From NCBI GenBank assembly GCA_013396755.1, contig VWZF01005817.1:519578-583577 (forward strand): a stretch of DNA of 64,000 bases, in the 5' to 3' direction. Both the position numbers and the translations under genes were made by a program. The notes below the pieces were generated by a model. It was not told the origin of the DNA. It made no database searches and worked only from the letters and a program-made list of their open reading frames with translations. The DNA comes from Sclerurus mexicanus. Lineage: Eukaryota > Chordata > Aves > Passeriformes > Furnariidae. Position 1 is the first letter of the stretch; every line of letters starts with the position of its first letter. Positions 22,011-35,150 of this stretch are shown piece after piece.

Positions 22011-24544
22011 TGATGATTTCTTTCACAGGCAGCTGGTTTACCACCACTGTCCATTTGCAAACCCCTTTTGCTGCTGAGATCAGCTTTAATGCATTCGAGG
22101 TGCAGGGCTAAATCTTGGACTCGCTGCACCATGGAAGATCAGACCGCAGGGGTTCCAGGTGCTGGCAGAGCAGCCACCGAGGGCGACCAGCCTTGCAGCA
22201 GGAAACACATCCCAGTGTTTCCAGCTCCTGATTTGCAGGCTGGCTGGTGTGTGTGCGTGCTGCCAGCAGAGGTGGGTGCCCATGGGTGTGCTGCAGCGCT
22301 GGCACAGAGGCTGCTGCTGTCCCCTGCCAGGGGTGGCCACGTGGACTGCGGTGACATTTTAGCAGCTACGGCTGTTTGCGTCAGTGTGAGAGTCAGGGCC
22401 CTGACCTGGGCGGTGTTTCACATCGATCCCTGGACTCTGACGTAGCGTGGGCCCACCTGGACAACAGACAGGCCCTCCCAGCACGGCTGCCCTGCCAGAG
22501 ACACCACCTCCTGTCATCACCCCACTGCTTCTGTGCTTGATGCCTTTGTTTTTTTACCTTTTCGAGTGGCCTGTACCTGCAACAGAGATGTTCTGAGAGT
22601 GCCCAGAAGACACAGCACACCTCCTGCCCTTTATCACAGGAACAGGACTGAAGAGGTGTGATAAGAGCGTGGAGCGTTGATGGAGTGGGATGCTCAGTGC
22701 CAGAGGGGAGAAGGGGTGCTTTGATCAGTCACCAGGATAAAAGCTAAGCTGCTTTACAGCACAGCCTGCTAGAAGGTGGTTGTTAGAAAAACGTGTCTAT
22801 TAAAAGGTCAGGTGTGGTCCTACGTTCTGGACTGACACTTGCACAAGCTGGTAAATGATACATAATGAATACCTTATTAGGTTAATTTTGTCTATTTGGG
22901 GTTGCTGCGAACAGCCCATTAGAAAATAACAGGTTTCTCAGTGGCTGCCAAATGCTGGTTGTTACTATTTCTGCAAATAATACTGAATCTGTAACTTGTT
23001 CGAGAACAGCTTATTGCAGTATTTGATGGTCAAATTTGGAGCCTTAACTGGTTAGGTCACTACTTAGTGTGCTTCTCTTCACTGATCATGGGAGTATAAC
23101 TTTTAGAATCAGATTTCTCATGTACAACAGGCAGAGGGACAACCACAAGTTCAGTTTCATTACCCCAAACCATTCAAAAATTGGGGTGGCCTTTCTAATG
23201 TCCATGTCTTTTTAGAGTTTATAGTTTTCAGCATTTCTTTTCAGTTGTGAGAGCTGAAAATTAATCTTCTGCTTCAAGTAAAGAAGGTACTGTCATTAAT
23301 ACTGCAGATCCCAGCACCAGGAACATCAGGGAGAACAATTAAATACCTGAGAGTGTAAACCTGCAAGTGCTCTTTCAGAATACAACACAGGATTTGGTCC
23401 CAGTGCTCCTGCTGGAAGTGTAGAGGGCTTGCAGAAAAGCTCTGTGAAAGGTGCCAGACCTGTTTAAAAATTCAGAGACACATTTACATATTTAGAACTT
23501 TTTCCCCAGTAATAAGATAGTTCCACTCCTGTAATTGCTGGGAGCTGCCACAGAAGTTTTTTGTTTCCTAGCAAAAAGTACCAGAGGCAACAGTGGCACG
23601 TTCAAGAGAGCTTTGATACAGAATGTTCAAAAGCATGATTTCTGCTTTCTCTACAAAGCCTGGCTCCCAGAAACTTTCCTTGACCTCTTCCAGATATGAA
23701 ATAGTCCTGCATGGGCTTTGGTGCTCTTCTTCATAAGATTCTTCCATGTCCTCTCCTCATGGATCTTGCCAAACAGCCAGATGAAGTGTTACCAGCAACG
23801 CTTTCTTCTGTGCCTGGATTTGGATTATTAATAAGGTGGTCGGGATGAACAGAACTATTTCATGTCTTGTCAAAGCAGCACAAGCTGGATGCTGCTTTTA
23901 TGAGACTTGCCACTGCCCCTCCCTCCTCCACATCACCTCCTTTCATGTGGCTGAGCAGCGCTGAGGTGACAGCCTGCTTCAGTAAGGGCTGCTACAGCAT
24001 GGGGAACCGCAAAGAGAAAACTCAGAGGCAGAATGAAAAAGGGGGGGGTGGGGGAAGATTGCAGTTTTAAGCTGAATTTCCATGACCTTCCAAGCAGGCA
24101 TTGCAGTATGAGCACATTAAATTCACCTATTACTCAACAGCTAGGGCTGTTTAGCAATAAAGACCTCTGGCAATGGAAGAGGCTCAACCCAAATCTTTGC
24201 AGGCTGCAATAAAACACGAGGAGTGTCGCGCAGAAGATCACTGGGTCGCACTCTCTCCTAAGGCGAGAGGCTGGAGCCTTTATTTGTGCAATCACTGCAA
24301 GGGATGTTGTGCTGTGACACACTCACTGTCACAGGGAGACTGCCTGGGAGATTAAAAGAGAAAAAAAGTTAAGAGTAGTCCTGCAAGTGCAGCTCTGTAG
24401 CCACAGTAAACTAAACTGCGCACACGCACAGAACTTGAGGGCTTTTTGAGACTTGACCCGGGCTGTGTTTGGAATCGGGTTTAGAGCTGTTGATGGTTGT
24501 CTGTGGAAAAAAATGACTGCAAGTGACACTTGTGCATCCTCTGA
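22011..24544. other. Intergenic, no gene seen
   Basis: No exon or RNA gene was recognised. A G8-T-G5 run at 24041-24054 is the only compositional oddity. Confidence 0.55.
24041..24054 (+). other. G-run, possible G-quadruplex
   Basis: Eight G, one T, five G. It can form stacked G tetrads in principle, but no function can be read from it. Confidence 0.3.
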
Positions 24545-24662
24545 GCAACGTGGTCTAGGGGAAGGTGCCTATACTCATGGCAGGGTGTTGGAACTAGAGG
24601 ATCTCTAAGGTCTAAGGTCCTCTCTAAGGTCCAGAATGGCCCAGGCCATTCTGTGATTCTCT
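24545..24662 (+). mobile_element. CR1 LINE extreme 3' fragment
   Basis: GAAGGTGCCTATACTCATGG, CAGGGTGTTGGAACTAGAGG and CCATTCTGTGATTCTCTG match the last part of a CR1 sense strand. An internal local duplication (CTAAGGTC words repeated at 24607-24632) breaks the consensus. Confidence 0.85.
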
Positions 24663-27600
24663 GTTTTTATGAAAATGAGAAAAAAAAGTCTCAAAGGCAA
24701 TGCATGCTACAGAGACTTGCCTGGACATTCCCAGCTTCCCATCCAGACAGTGTGGGGTTTTCACACATTCTCCTGTAAAAATGAGATGTTTGACTCCAGA
24801 GCTTTCCTGAGATTTGAATAATGAAACAGTTCCAACCAATGTTTCTATTAAGCTTTGACTGCTGCGGTGCTTTGCATTGCACCCAAGGGCCTTCCTGCCA
24901 TCCAGGAGAGGCCTCTGGCTCCCACAGGCTGGTGCCCAATCCTACAGGGATGCCATCCCAGGCTTTTCTTTCCCTTTGTGGGGAGCTTTTCCAGTGGACA
25001 GTTGTTTGTGGAGTTAAGCATGTGTATAAATGATTGTACAAGTGGGGCTTTGCACCGTGTAAGGGCTATAAATTTTAAGATGATTTCTTCTGGGGATTTT
25101 GCAGGCAGATTCGAGTTTGCCCTGCTCATACTCCAAGGAAAACTTGAGCTGTGAAAACGTGTCCCTGGTTAGCTGACACACCATGCCCCTCACCGTGGCT
25201 GCATCATCATTGTTCCTGCTGCTGGAATCACCTCTGCTGTCACACCAGTGTGTCTGTGTGTGTGTCTATGTGAATTGTTCTACCTTCTTACGTGCATGAG
25301 AGGTTTTTTTCCAAAATCTACGTCCCTTCCCAAAACTGCTGTTTAACTAGTGCTTGATAAGGATGCTTTAAATTATGTTTTTCATCAACTTTCCCATGAA
25401 ATTTAAGACAACTTCACAGTCACAAAACATCCATTTGGACCACTCATAGGAGATTGCATCCAAGTGGCAGGAATATACAGGACTGGGTGAGTCTCTGTAA
25501 AATTCAGTGGTGGAGGAACCCAGTGTTTTACATTAATGGAGCCCCAAGGCTCTTCCCTGCCTCAAAGTGATGAGTTCTTGGGCAACCTTTGTGCCCAAAG
25601 CAATCTGAAAATGGTCCTGCAGCGCAGAATTGCTTGCAGTATTTTATTCCATTTCTAGCCTACCCTTTTCTCAAATTAAGCCGTGCCTAACTCACTTCAT
25701 GTATATGCAGGAGATAAAATGTTGATTCTACAATAGCTGGAGTAGTCAAATCAAGCCATGTTTAGGTGTCACGGAGTCCCCACCATTGCTGTTCTCAGGC
25801 TGAGAGGAGAAATTTTTCAGATGGGAGGCTATTGATCTGGTGTTTGATGATTTCTGCCATTACATGTTATGTTATTTGTGCACTCCAGGTTTCTTCATAC
25901 AAGTCAAACAGCCTGCACTGGTGAGAAGGTTAATGCCTTGCTGTGTCATCTGTCTGACACTGGATATTATCTCCACATTTATCCTCTGGTTTAACTTCTA
26001 GGAAGAAGCTATAACCCAGATAAATACACAATCCCATTTGCCCTCAACAGTCCCTACTGCTGTCTTTGGCTTATCAGAATGGCACAAACTGAGGCTTGTT
26101 CACCCATTTCTAGTGAGATACATGTATATTTAACTATCATAGTCTGTCTTGAAACTAGTTTTGGAAAACAAGGCATCATCCTTCCAAGGGATTACATGGA
26201 TTAGTGTCTACAGAGTGCACTCTTTCATGGTGTTTTTTCCTCAAGCAGACATCTGTTGCTACTTCTGTTTCCTTGGAGGCAATGAATGTTGCTTCCAGTG
26301 CACCATCAAATGTCTCATTATTAAATAATTAGGGAAGGTTTTTTTATAAACATTTTGACTGTAAAGAGCCCCAGTTACTATTGTTACAACTGCCTTCTGG
26401 CAATGGAGAGGAAGACACTGGTGAGTCCTCCTTTGATGTCTGTTGAAACAAGCAGGAGAAAAAGGGCAGACCTTTGGACTCTAAATAATGATACTATCCG
26501 TAAATAATAAAGCTCTTCAGGGCCCTTTGTAGACAGACTGCAACTTCCTGCCTACAGGTATTAATCTGCAGGCACAGGCACAGTGTCTGTCCTGTGCTTC
26601 TCTCTTACCACTGGTCCAGCTGCGTTTCATGGCTATAAATTTGTCACAGAACATATTTCTGATTGTGGCAGCTGCGATGGCATCTAAAAGGACACGCATC
26701 CAGGGTTTTGTGGGGTATTTTATAATTTCAAAGTTTTTCCAGTCAGGAATTTTCTTTAGGCGAGGAAAAAAAACCCGAGGAAGTAACAAAGAAGGTCACT
26801 TGCTGGAGATTTCCAGACATCCAGACTGGAGATGAGGAGAATTCCGGCCAGTTCCACGACTTGGTAGTGGCCAAACCCAGCAAGACATTTGGGATGTCTT
26901 GGATTTCAGACCAAGGAGCCTAGAATACAGTCACCAAACAGCCTTGCTATCAGTCAGGGGGCTCTTTCAGGCCTGCATCCAGAGGTCCTGCAGCTGAGGC
27001 TCTAGACAATCTGCTGTTCAGCTTTACAGTGCACACGTAGTAGGAGCAGTACAAGCAGGACCTGTCTGACCTGCTGGGGAGGTCCTGCACAGTGGATCAC
27101 TACATGCCCACCGAGCATGGTTTGTCTCTGATTGACCATCCAGGAGGTGCTGGACTTGCTCTGCAGGTCCAATCCAACACTACTTAAGCTTGCCTTCCTC
27201 TCTTTCTCTGTTCCATACTTAAGACAACTTCCATGTGATGTCAGAGTCACAGTATGAACTCTAGAGTTCATACTGCTGTAATCTCTGTTTGAAAAATGAA
27301 ACCGCATCATGCTGTTGGATAAGTCCAGCAGCGACAACTCTGAAGTGTAAATCTAGAGTGGGGTCTGCCTGTTTGGTCACCCAGGGATGGGCATCTCCCA
27401 GCTGAGGAGCTCAGTGTGTATCAGGGGCACCTCCCAAGATAAGGGCACGCCATGGAAGCACCAGTGAGGGCGTACTGGTGGCAGGAGCTGGGTAATTGCA
27501 GACTCGAGGTGTGCAGGGACATGCAGCACATCTTACACCACCTCCCAGGGAGCCACCACCTTCCCCAGCACGTGTCCCATGCCTGCTCCCTGGCTCCCCA

Positions 27601-30600
27601 AGGATCACCCTCTGTGCCTTGTGCTCAGGCTCACGCAGGTTTTGAAGTGCAGCCCATAAGCCCAGGGCAAGCCTTGCCATAAGCCCTTCTGCACACTGGG
27701 CTGCCTCAGCTCAGAGGGGATTCGGCTCAGAGGCCTTCCTGGTGGATCAGGCTGGTTTCTCCCAGAAATGGTGCCTGCTGCTAGTCCCTGGGGAAAGGAG
27801 GAGTGAAATCTCTCTCCCAGGCTCATTGCTGAGCCATCCTCACTCGCCTATTCAATCAAGATTGCCACCTCCATTGTGTGAGTCAGTGAATCAAACCCTC
27901 CTTTGGACACTGCGTTTTATCAATGACCTGAAAAGCAAAAAGAGTCCTTTAACCTTTCCTTTGCTATCAATAAAGGAGCTTTCAGAAATATTCCATAGGC
28001 TGCCAAGCCCTTCTCTGCTCCTGTGTGTGCTCCTCCATCACCGTAGTGCATGCATGTAGGAGATTATTACAACACCTATTTTTCTCTACGACAAGCAAGT
28101 TCCCAGCTCTAGGAGGCTGACAGGCCTTGTGTAACTTACCATTACTCATCAGCACTCCCTACGCTCGTTTAGATCTCAGGGTGTGGTTTTAATTAGCTGA
28201 TTTTGTAATTACATCTAGGCGATTTGGTGATAGATATTCACCCTAGAAACCTATTAAATAGGAGTGTAGTGGCTCCACGTCCTCAGACTGTGCTCTCAGG
28301 TTGCTGTTTGCTTCTAGAAATTGGGTCTGTGGGATTGCTTGTCCACCATTCCCCATAGCTTCCAAACTTGTTGCTGGATGAATCCTACAGAAATGATCAG
28401 TCCTGTAGATATTTCATTGAAATGTGCAACTAGGTAGAAGAGAAATGATATGATAAGTGGCTGGACTGAGAACCTTGTGCTTGCTCTAGGTAACAAAATC
28501 CATATGGGAAAGAGTATGCATGAATGTACTCCAGCTATGGGGGTAAAACACTGCTCACAACTCAGTTACTAAATCTGAGAAAACTGCATCATAAGTAGGT
28601 GTTTTGTTAGCCCATAATAACCTTAGTTTGTGGGTTTTTACTGTTGCTACTTCTGAGTCCTCTTGTCTCAGCAGCTTAGTGATGTTTTTCATTTTGCTAG
28701 ACTTCTGTGGGCTTCAGCACATCAGCCAAGTGTGTGGCCTTTGCTGAAGCTGCTTGGGCTTTGAAATGATCTGCTCTCGAGGTACTTGCTTGGCCAAGGG
28801 CTTTGGAGCTAAACCAGGCTTTGCTTTGGTTGTCTTTGCAACACTGAGCAGGTTTGTGCTCTAGTTGGTTGCCTTTTGAGCAGCTCAATAAAATGAAGTG
28901 GTACCCTCTGTACAGGTGGAACTCTTGCTTTACCTCTGGTGCAAATTTTGCAAGGAAGAAGCGAGATGAGTGGTCCTTTCCAATACTGGTGATCACTGCT
29001 CTGTTCACACTGGCTTTTGTTCTGTGCTGCCTATCAGGATACACATTCTTGCTGTTCTTTCTTTCTTCTTTTTCAGGTCAACCTGTTGTGAAGCTAAGCT
29101 TGCATTCGTTATGGAACATAGGAAAAAACCTTTGCTAAATCTGCATAACTAAGGATTTCACTTCCTATCGTGTGCAAATATCATCTATTTTTAACTTAAT
29201 ACAATTTTAATGTTTCAGGAAATGTATGTTTCCATTGCATACACAACAGCCCACTCGTGATACAGCCATTGTCACAAGTGCATTCTGCCTCTGCCATTTC
29301 ATTCTTCTCACAGCCTGTCCTTAGGCCTTTTAATTGGGAAACTGGCTTGTTGGAGTTTTTCTGGGCAGCTTTGCTGACAGGTTGATTTGGAAAGCACAGT
29401 TGTTCCCAGCCTTGGAAATACCCATTGTTTTTCTTAAAGTCAAATAGATTTTTCACCATGGCCTTGCTTTGACCTTGTTATCAGTCTTGCCTTAAATAGT
29501 GTGATCCCTAATTAGTCCATCTGTCAGCTGATGGGACATGAGTGTTGCCACGCAGATTGGAAACCAGCTGAGTGCACAAAGAATGATAAATGGGAAATGT
29601 CAGATTTGGACCCTTGGAGCTGTCTTGTCTCTTGTTGCAAGCCTTGGCAGTAGAACTGGACTTAACATGTTAATAATCTCAAGGAAGGGTTAAAGGTCAT
29701 GCTAATGAAACTTCCATTACACCATCTGCTTGCTTTTACAGAGCCAGGCTCTTGAGCACAGCTTGCATGGACATGGAGACGTAGACAAGGGAATGTCCAC
29801 TTGCCACCCTTGGGATTCAGTGGGTTTGTGTAGACTGATAGTTGGGGCCTGGCCCCAAGAATAAGGCTTTTGAGAAAGGGTTTTAATTACAGAGGCACTA
29901 CGCTGTCCAAGCACAACGGACCCCAAGTTAGTGGCTTCAATTAACTCTGAAGAACTCTGTGGTGCTGGGTTTATCTGATGAGCAAGAGGGGTGTGTGGCT
30001 CTGCTAGTGAACTTCTGCTGCACCAGGGAGAGACTAAACTGGGCTTATTGGTGGCTGCCAGGATCTGTCAGTAGCAGCTGCCTTTCAGTGCCCATTTTGT
30101 GCCCACAACTCTTTTCTGCCCAGCTTTTAATCCTGACTCAGCACTGTGTGTGGATGGTTATCAGGAGTTTGTAATCCATGAAAAAGGGGGATTGTGAAGC
30201 CTGCAAGCAACCTGTGGCAAGGGAGGGATGTGTGTGGGAGCCTCACAAATCAAGCCCTCCCTGCTGGGCATGGTGGGAAATGACTCATGGACCTGTAGGT
30301 TTGCTAGGACAAGATGTAGCTGAAGGTGACCTTGGGAGCAAGGGAGGAGGGTAAAAGGCTGAAGGGTAACACGGTACATCTGAACAGAGGCCTTTGTGGC
30401 TTCAGAACCAAAAGTTGCATTTCCCTGCCCTTCCCTACATCTGCTCCTGCAGAAGGTTTTTGCCATCTGAAAATCCTGTCACAAATGTTTCATCCTCTGG
30501 TGCTTCTAATTCACTTGCAGGGAGCTCAGACATTCTAATTTTGGTTGCTAACTGCTCTGATATCAGAGTATCCCAAAACTCTTCTTGGTCTGGGGGCTCG

Positions 30601-31105
30601 TTCCTGGAAGCAAGGTTGCTCTGTAGAAATGAGGACTTAATATCCAAGGGCTTTGAGCCAAAAATAGTTGTCCTTGAACTCCTCGGAGTGGGCCTTGTGT
30701 GACAAAATCTTTGTATTGATGGACAGTGATGGATCACTGGAGGGAAAATTGCTTCTGGGAGAGGCTGATTTGCAAATGCATTTTAATTGTGGGGAGGAGG
30801 AAATCACCAATAAATTCAGGAAGTGTGTTTGGTGGCAGAGTGGTACTGTGGTGATGCCACATCACCTGCAGTTTCTGTAGTGACTACAAATGTTGCTGCC
30901 CATTTTAGTTTCTCTGAGGGCTCCGATTTGTTTTCTTTCAAAAGCTGAGTGAGCATCTCTCAATACCATGTCTTGTTCAGGTGCCTGAAGCTTGGCACCA
31001 AGCACATATGTAGGAATTTACATTTCCAGGCTCCTGCCATGCCTTTGGAAAGAATTAGGAGAGTATGTGTTGGGAAATTCCTTGGTGCTGCAAGGGCATG
31101 CGGTT
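24663..31105. other. Intergenic, no gene seen
   Basis: About 6.4 kb. It contains a short TG microsatellite (about 25249-25272), a perfect palindrome (27250-27275) and an AT-rich stretch with TAATTA-type words (about 28185-28220). No exon or RNA gene was recognised. Confidence 0.55.
27250..27275. repeat. Perfect 26-bp palindrome without spacer
   Basis: Two 13-base arms, CAGTATGAACTCT and its exact complement AGAGTTCATACTG, meet at a central CTAG-containing axis (TCTAGA, an XbaI site). There is no loop. The half-site AGAGTTCA/TGAACTCT resembles nuclear-receptor half-sites (AGGTCA/AGTTCA), but that reading is only suggestive. Confidence 0.95.
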
Positions 31106-31345
31106 AGAATGATGGAATTGTTAGCCTTGGAAAAGACCTCTTAGATCATCAAGTCCAACTGTGAACGCAGCACCACCATATTCACCACAGAACCATGTCC
31201 TCGAGTGCCACATCCACACATTTTGAACACTTCTGATGACTCCACCACTTCCCTGGTCCTGTTTCAATGCTTGACAACACTTTGCATGCAAGGGTTCTCT
31301 GATATCCACCTATTCCAGTTGTGGAACATCCTAAAATTGAGCTTG
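31106..31345 (-). mobile_element. CR1 LINE 3' fragment, older type
   Basis: AGCCTTGGAAAAGACCTCTT, GATCATCAAGTCCAACTGTG, CAGCACCACCATATTCACCA and CCACCACTTCCCTGGTCC match the complement of a different avian CR1 subfamily (the GGAAAAGACCT...AAGTCCAAC type). It is more diverged than the others in the window. Confidence 0.85.
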
Positions 31346-34300
31346 GTTTGATGGCCTGTCCTTTGATAGGGGCTATGCCACAAACATGAGTTGTACCCAT
31401 CTCAAGCAGGCTTTCCTTGCAGAGCGCTGGTGGAAATGGGGACACTGGTATTTTATAGGGCCTTGTCTTGCATGTGACCCAAGCAAGGTGCCACCTAACA
31501 GGGTCTGTGGGTGTGCACTTACCTTTGAGCAGGTAGGTCTGCTCTGCACTGGTGCTGAGTGTCCTACAGCTTGCAGAGAGCAGCGTAGGACTGCAGGCTG
31601 CTTGCTCAGCAGTCCTTGGCCTGGCTTGGATTGTGAGTAAGGGATCCCAGCTAAAGCCTCTGCATAAGTCTCTCTGCAATCCCCAAGAAGAGTGTGTCAA
31701 ACACTTGGTCAATATTGGCTTACACAAGCCAGGAAGAAAGCCCATCTTGCACAGTCTGGACTTGCTCCTGAGCTCAGGTCACTAACTAAAGACACTGCAA
31801 GCTCTGCAAGAGGAAAATACCAAATTCAGAGTCCTGCCTCTTCATGAGTCACTGCATTACCCCATCTCTGCCCTCACAGATTTCCCTCAGTTCATTCTGC
31901 TCTGCCTGTGTTTCTCTGGCTCGGCAGTTCATCTAGTTGTGTATCTTCACTCGCTGCTGGTGTGATCTCTCCTCCCCCAGGCCCCTGAGGGCACTTCACC
32001 ACTGTTTGCCTGTATGCCTTGGAAGTCTCTGCTGAGGGTTAGTTGTAGCACTCAGAGTCACTGCAAGATTAATGTTGTGTTTTGGGTTTCATTACTGGGA
32101 GCCAGCTGAATAGGGTTTTTTCTCTCTTGTCTGGCACTCGTTTCAAGGGGGTAAATATTCTGCCCTCTCAGGTTTGTTTCTTGTCATCTTCCCGCTGTGT
32201 TAGGGCTGGAGAGAGCCCCCCACCCCTGGCTGACCCTGTCCTGCAGCTCCTCCACAGCAGTTTTCTCTGTACCCAGATCCCTCCCTTGCTGCTGCCCGTG
32301 GCACTCACAGCTGCCAGCTCTGACATGTCAGTACCCATAAGGACATGTCCTCCTGCAAGCAGATCATTCACTCAGAGGCTTTATCCTCTTCTCTTAGCAA
32401 CTCTGTCTTACATCACTTCCCTAAGTTTTCCTTTCTCAGAGAGGCAACTTGGCACACTTGGGAAGCGTGAGTGCATTCATACATTGTAACTGAGGTAAAA
32501 ACTCCTCTCCTTGCAAGAGCATCCCAAAGAAAGGACTCAGAGGGTGGCAGTTCCTGGTGCATGGAGAGAGTCTTTCTGCCCTGGAAGCCGCAGCCCCTGC
32601 ATGGTGCTGTGAGCTGTAGCCACTGCTGCAGCACATGAGATGGATCACAGCTCTAAGGACCCGCATTGTACAAAATCACAGCCCGGAGCTCCCCTGAGAG
32701 TTTCCTCAGCCTCGTGGCCACCGAAACAGATGCTGCTTTTCTACTCAGTGATCTGAACCACCAGTTTGCCCTTCAGCCCAGAAGAGCCCTAGTTCTCCAA
32801 CCAGAGGAATAGACCAACTGAGGACTTTCTAGGAGAATGAGGAATTTGCCTTTCCCTCTTCTCCCCCTCTGGCTATATGCACATTGGCACACTGGGACAT
32901 CTGTCTGCTCTGGTCACTTTGTCCACAGCCTCCTGTGCCATCTGCAGGAATTATTCAGTAAAGGAATTAAAAAGCAAAAAGGTACAATGGCTTAATAAAG
33001 TTCTCATCTTGTGTTCTGGAACCGGAACGCTGTGGTGTTTGGGGAGTTGAATGCAGGTGTTCAGAGAGCCAACCGACATTGAGTTATCCTGATTTTACAG
33101 TGGTAAACTCGAACAAGTTATCCTTTGGGTACTTCCCAAGGGGAATGTTTGTTGACTCAGTTCACAAAGGAAGTAAGGATGTGCATTTGCTTGGGAAAAT
33201 TATTATCCAAATCATAGTGTTCTTTTGAAACAGTTGTTTGACTGAATACCAAAAAGAAGCAATCAGACACTTGCCTTAAAAGACCTTGGCAAAGCAGTGA
33301 ATGGTGAAATTATAAATTTCTTCTCTCTTACCCCCTCAGAGCAGAATTATCTATATTTGGATTTCTTTTTTCAGCCCCAGAGAGGAAGTGAATCAAGTTT
33401 GCAAATGGACTGGACCAAATGCAGTGAATCTGGCTGTGCCTCTTACATGGAGTTGAACTAGAACAGTGTCCTGAGGAGCAGTGCTTGTTCCTCCTTCACA
33501 GACCCAAACCAGATCCTTCTCAGGACATTTGGGAGGGAAAAAAAAAAAAGGGGAATGTAAGCAGGAAGGTTAGGCAGTCAGGTTTCTTCCCATTGCTATC
33601 AAAACTGTACTAGGGAAACCTTTTAGGTTAATTTTAGCTCCAGCTCCACTCCCACTGTTGGAACATCCAATCTATTTAGACTGAAGGTATTTGGGCAGGG
33701 ACTGCTCCGGATCTGTTGCTGTTCCCAGATTTGAAGTACTTCCTCACCAATCTGGAGAAGCTGTTTCTCCTAACTGAGTACCACAACTCTCTCTTCCCCT
33801 CTCTCTATTTTCCTCTCAGTGCTTTTAGCAACCCTTAGATCAAAACTCCTCTGCTGCCACCTCCACTTCTGTCCCTGGGTGGAGTTTGGCAAGGGCTCGC
33901 TCAAAATGTTTTTCATTTTTGAGGCAGTTAGTTTGTGGCTGGAAAAAATGCCTTGCACAAGCATATTCTTTCATCTTTTATGGAATATGCTGAGAGCAGT
34001 GATGTCTTCTATGGCCTGCCCGGGTGCTCTGAGGAGGATCTCAGTGTTGCCAGGCACGGTACTTGAGTGCACATGTTCCTCTTCGAGGAGGACCAGAGCT
34101 CTTCTGGATGGCCAGAGCCCATCAGAGAAGCCTGGATTTCAGATTAGTGCTAGTCTTTGAGCAGTGTCCTGTCATTGCTTTCCTCTGTGCCTGCCTTTTC
34201 TCTTTCATCTCTGGCTGTCGTTTTTGGATATCTTATTGCTATCTTGGAAAATTCAATGATCAGTTCAATAACAAGTGTCCAAGCCACACTAGTGCTCTGA

Positions 34301-34860
34301 AATATTTGTGGGGTATGATCCATTCCCAGTGGATTGGGTGTGTTACCTTGAATTCACTCTCTGAGAGCCCCAGGACTGATCTCCTGGAGGAAAGGGAAGA
34401 CACAGGAAGCTGGGAAATTAGATCAGTCCCTGAGATTTTCATTTATATATATATTTTTAGCTCTTTCATTTCATTTCTTTGGATGGGTAGGTTTAATTGA
34501 AAAAAAACAATAAACCAAACAAGTAATTCCAAATCAGCAATGCCAGAAAGACACACGCTGTGGATATTTTCTTCCCAGCCATTCCCTGAGATCCCGGGGA
34601 GGTCGGACTGGCCTGGCAAGCAGCCGAACTGACGCCTCTCTGGCAGAAGCAGTGTGTGGGCAGACAGGTGGTTTCATCATGGGGAGGAGGAGGCATGCAT
34701 CACCTTTTGTTTAGGCAGAAGCATCTTTTTGGAATGCTATACATTTTATCGGTTAGGGCTTGGACAGGGAGCATCCAGGAGAGGCTGGCTATTGTAATTA
34801 CCACAAGTGGAGGCAGGCTGCTGCGCCCGCCCGCTGCCGCGAGAGGAAGAACCTGTTGAA
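31346..34860. other. Intergenic, upstream of ABCA12
   Basis: About 3.5 kb with no recognised exon, repeat or RNA gene. It includes an A-run at 33539-33549 and a TA-rich stretch at 34443-34460. Confidence 0.5.
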
Positions 34861-35081
34861 TTTGCTGGGAGCTATTGCTGGGAGGACGAGAGCTACACTC
34901 ACTGCGACTGCAGCAGCCACAAGTGGATGAAGTAGCTGCTCCAGAGCTATGCTGTGGGGAAGAGGCAGAGGCTTGGCCATTGGACACTGGGTGCCCCTTT
35001 GGGTTAGAGCCTCCACTTTCGCTTCCTAAGCTGGGGAGGAAGAATACGCAGCCGATTCGCTCGTGGTTGGGTCAGCCCAGG
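34860..35081 (+). promoter_or_regulatory. ABCA12 5' leader / promoter-proximal region
   Basis: Sequence just 5' of the ABCA12 start codon. A stop (TGA at 34857) lies in frame, and no ATG occurs between it and the ATG at 35082, so that ATG is the first in-frame start. No clear TATA box is placed at a usual distance. The transcription start and any untranslated exon cannot be read from sequence alone. Confidence 0.5.
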
Positions 35082-35150
35082 ATGGCTGCGCTCTCTCAGC
35101 ACCTGAGGATCCTGCTGTGGAAGAACTGGCTGAGTGTCAAGAGGCAGCCG
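35082..35150 (+). CDS. ABCA12: ABCA12 coding exon 1
   Basis: Encodes residues 1-23, MAALSQHLRILLWKNWLSV then KRQP. The human protein starts with the same L.ILVWKNWLGVKRQP pattern that precedes the first membrane helix in ABCA proteins. The start context AGGATGG has A at -3 and G at +4. The donor is GTGAGT, phase 0. Confidence 0.97.

Noticed and set aside
31182..31745. Minus-strand open frame of 187 codons
   Set aside because: Its C-terminal part lies in a CR1 fragment and the rest has no recognisable domain.
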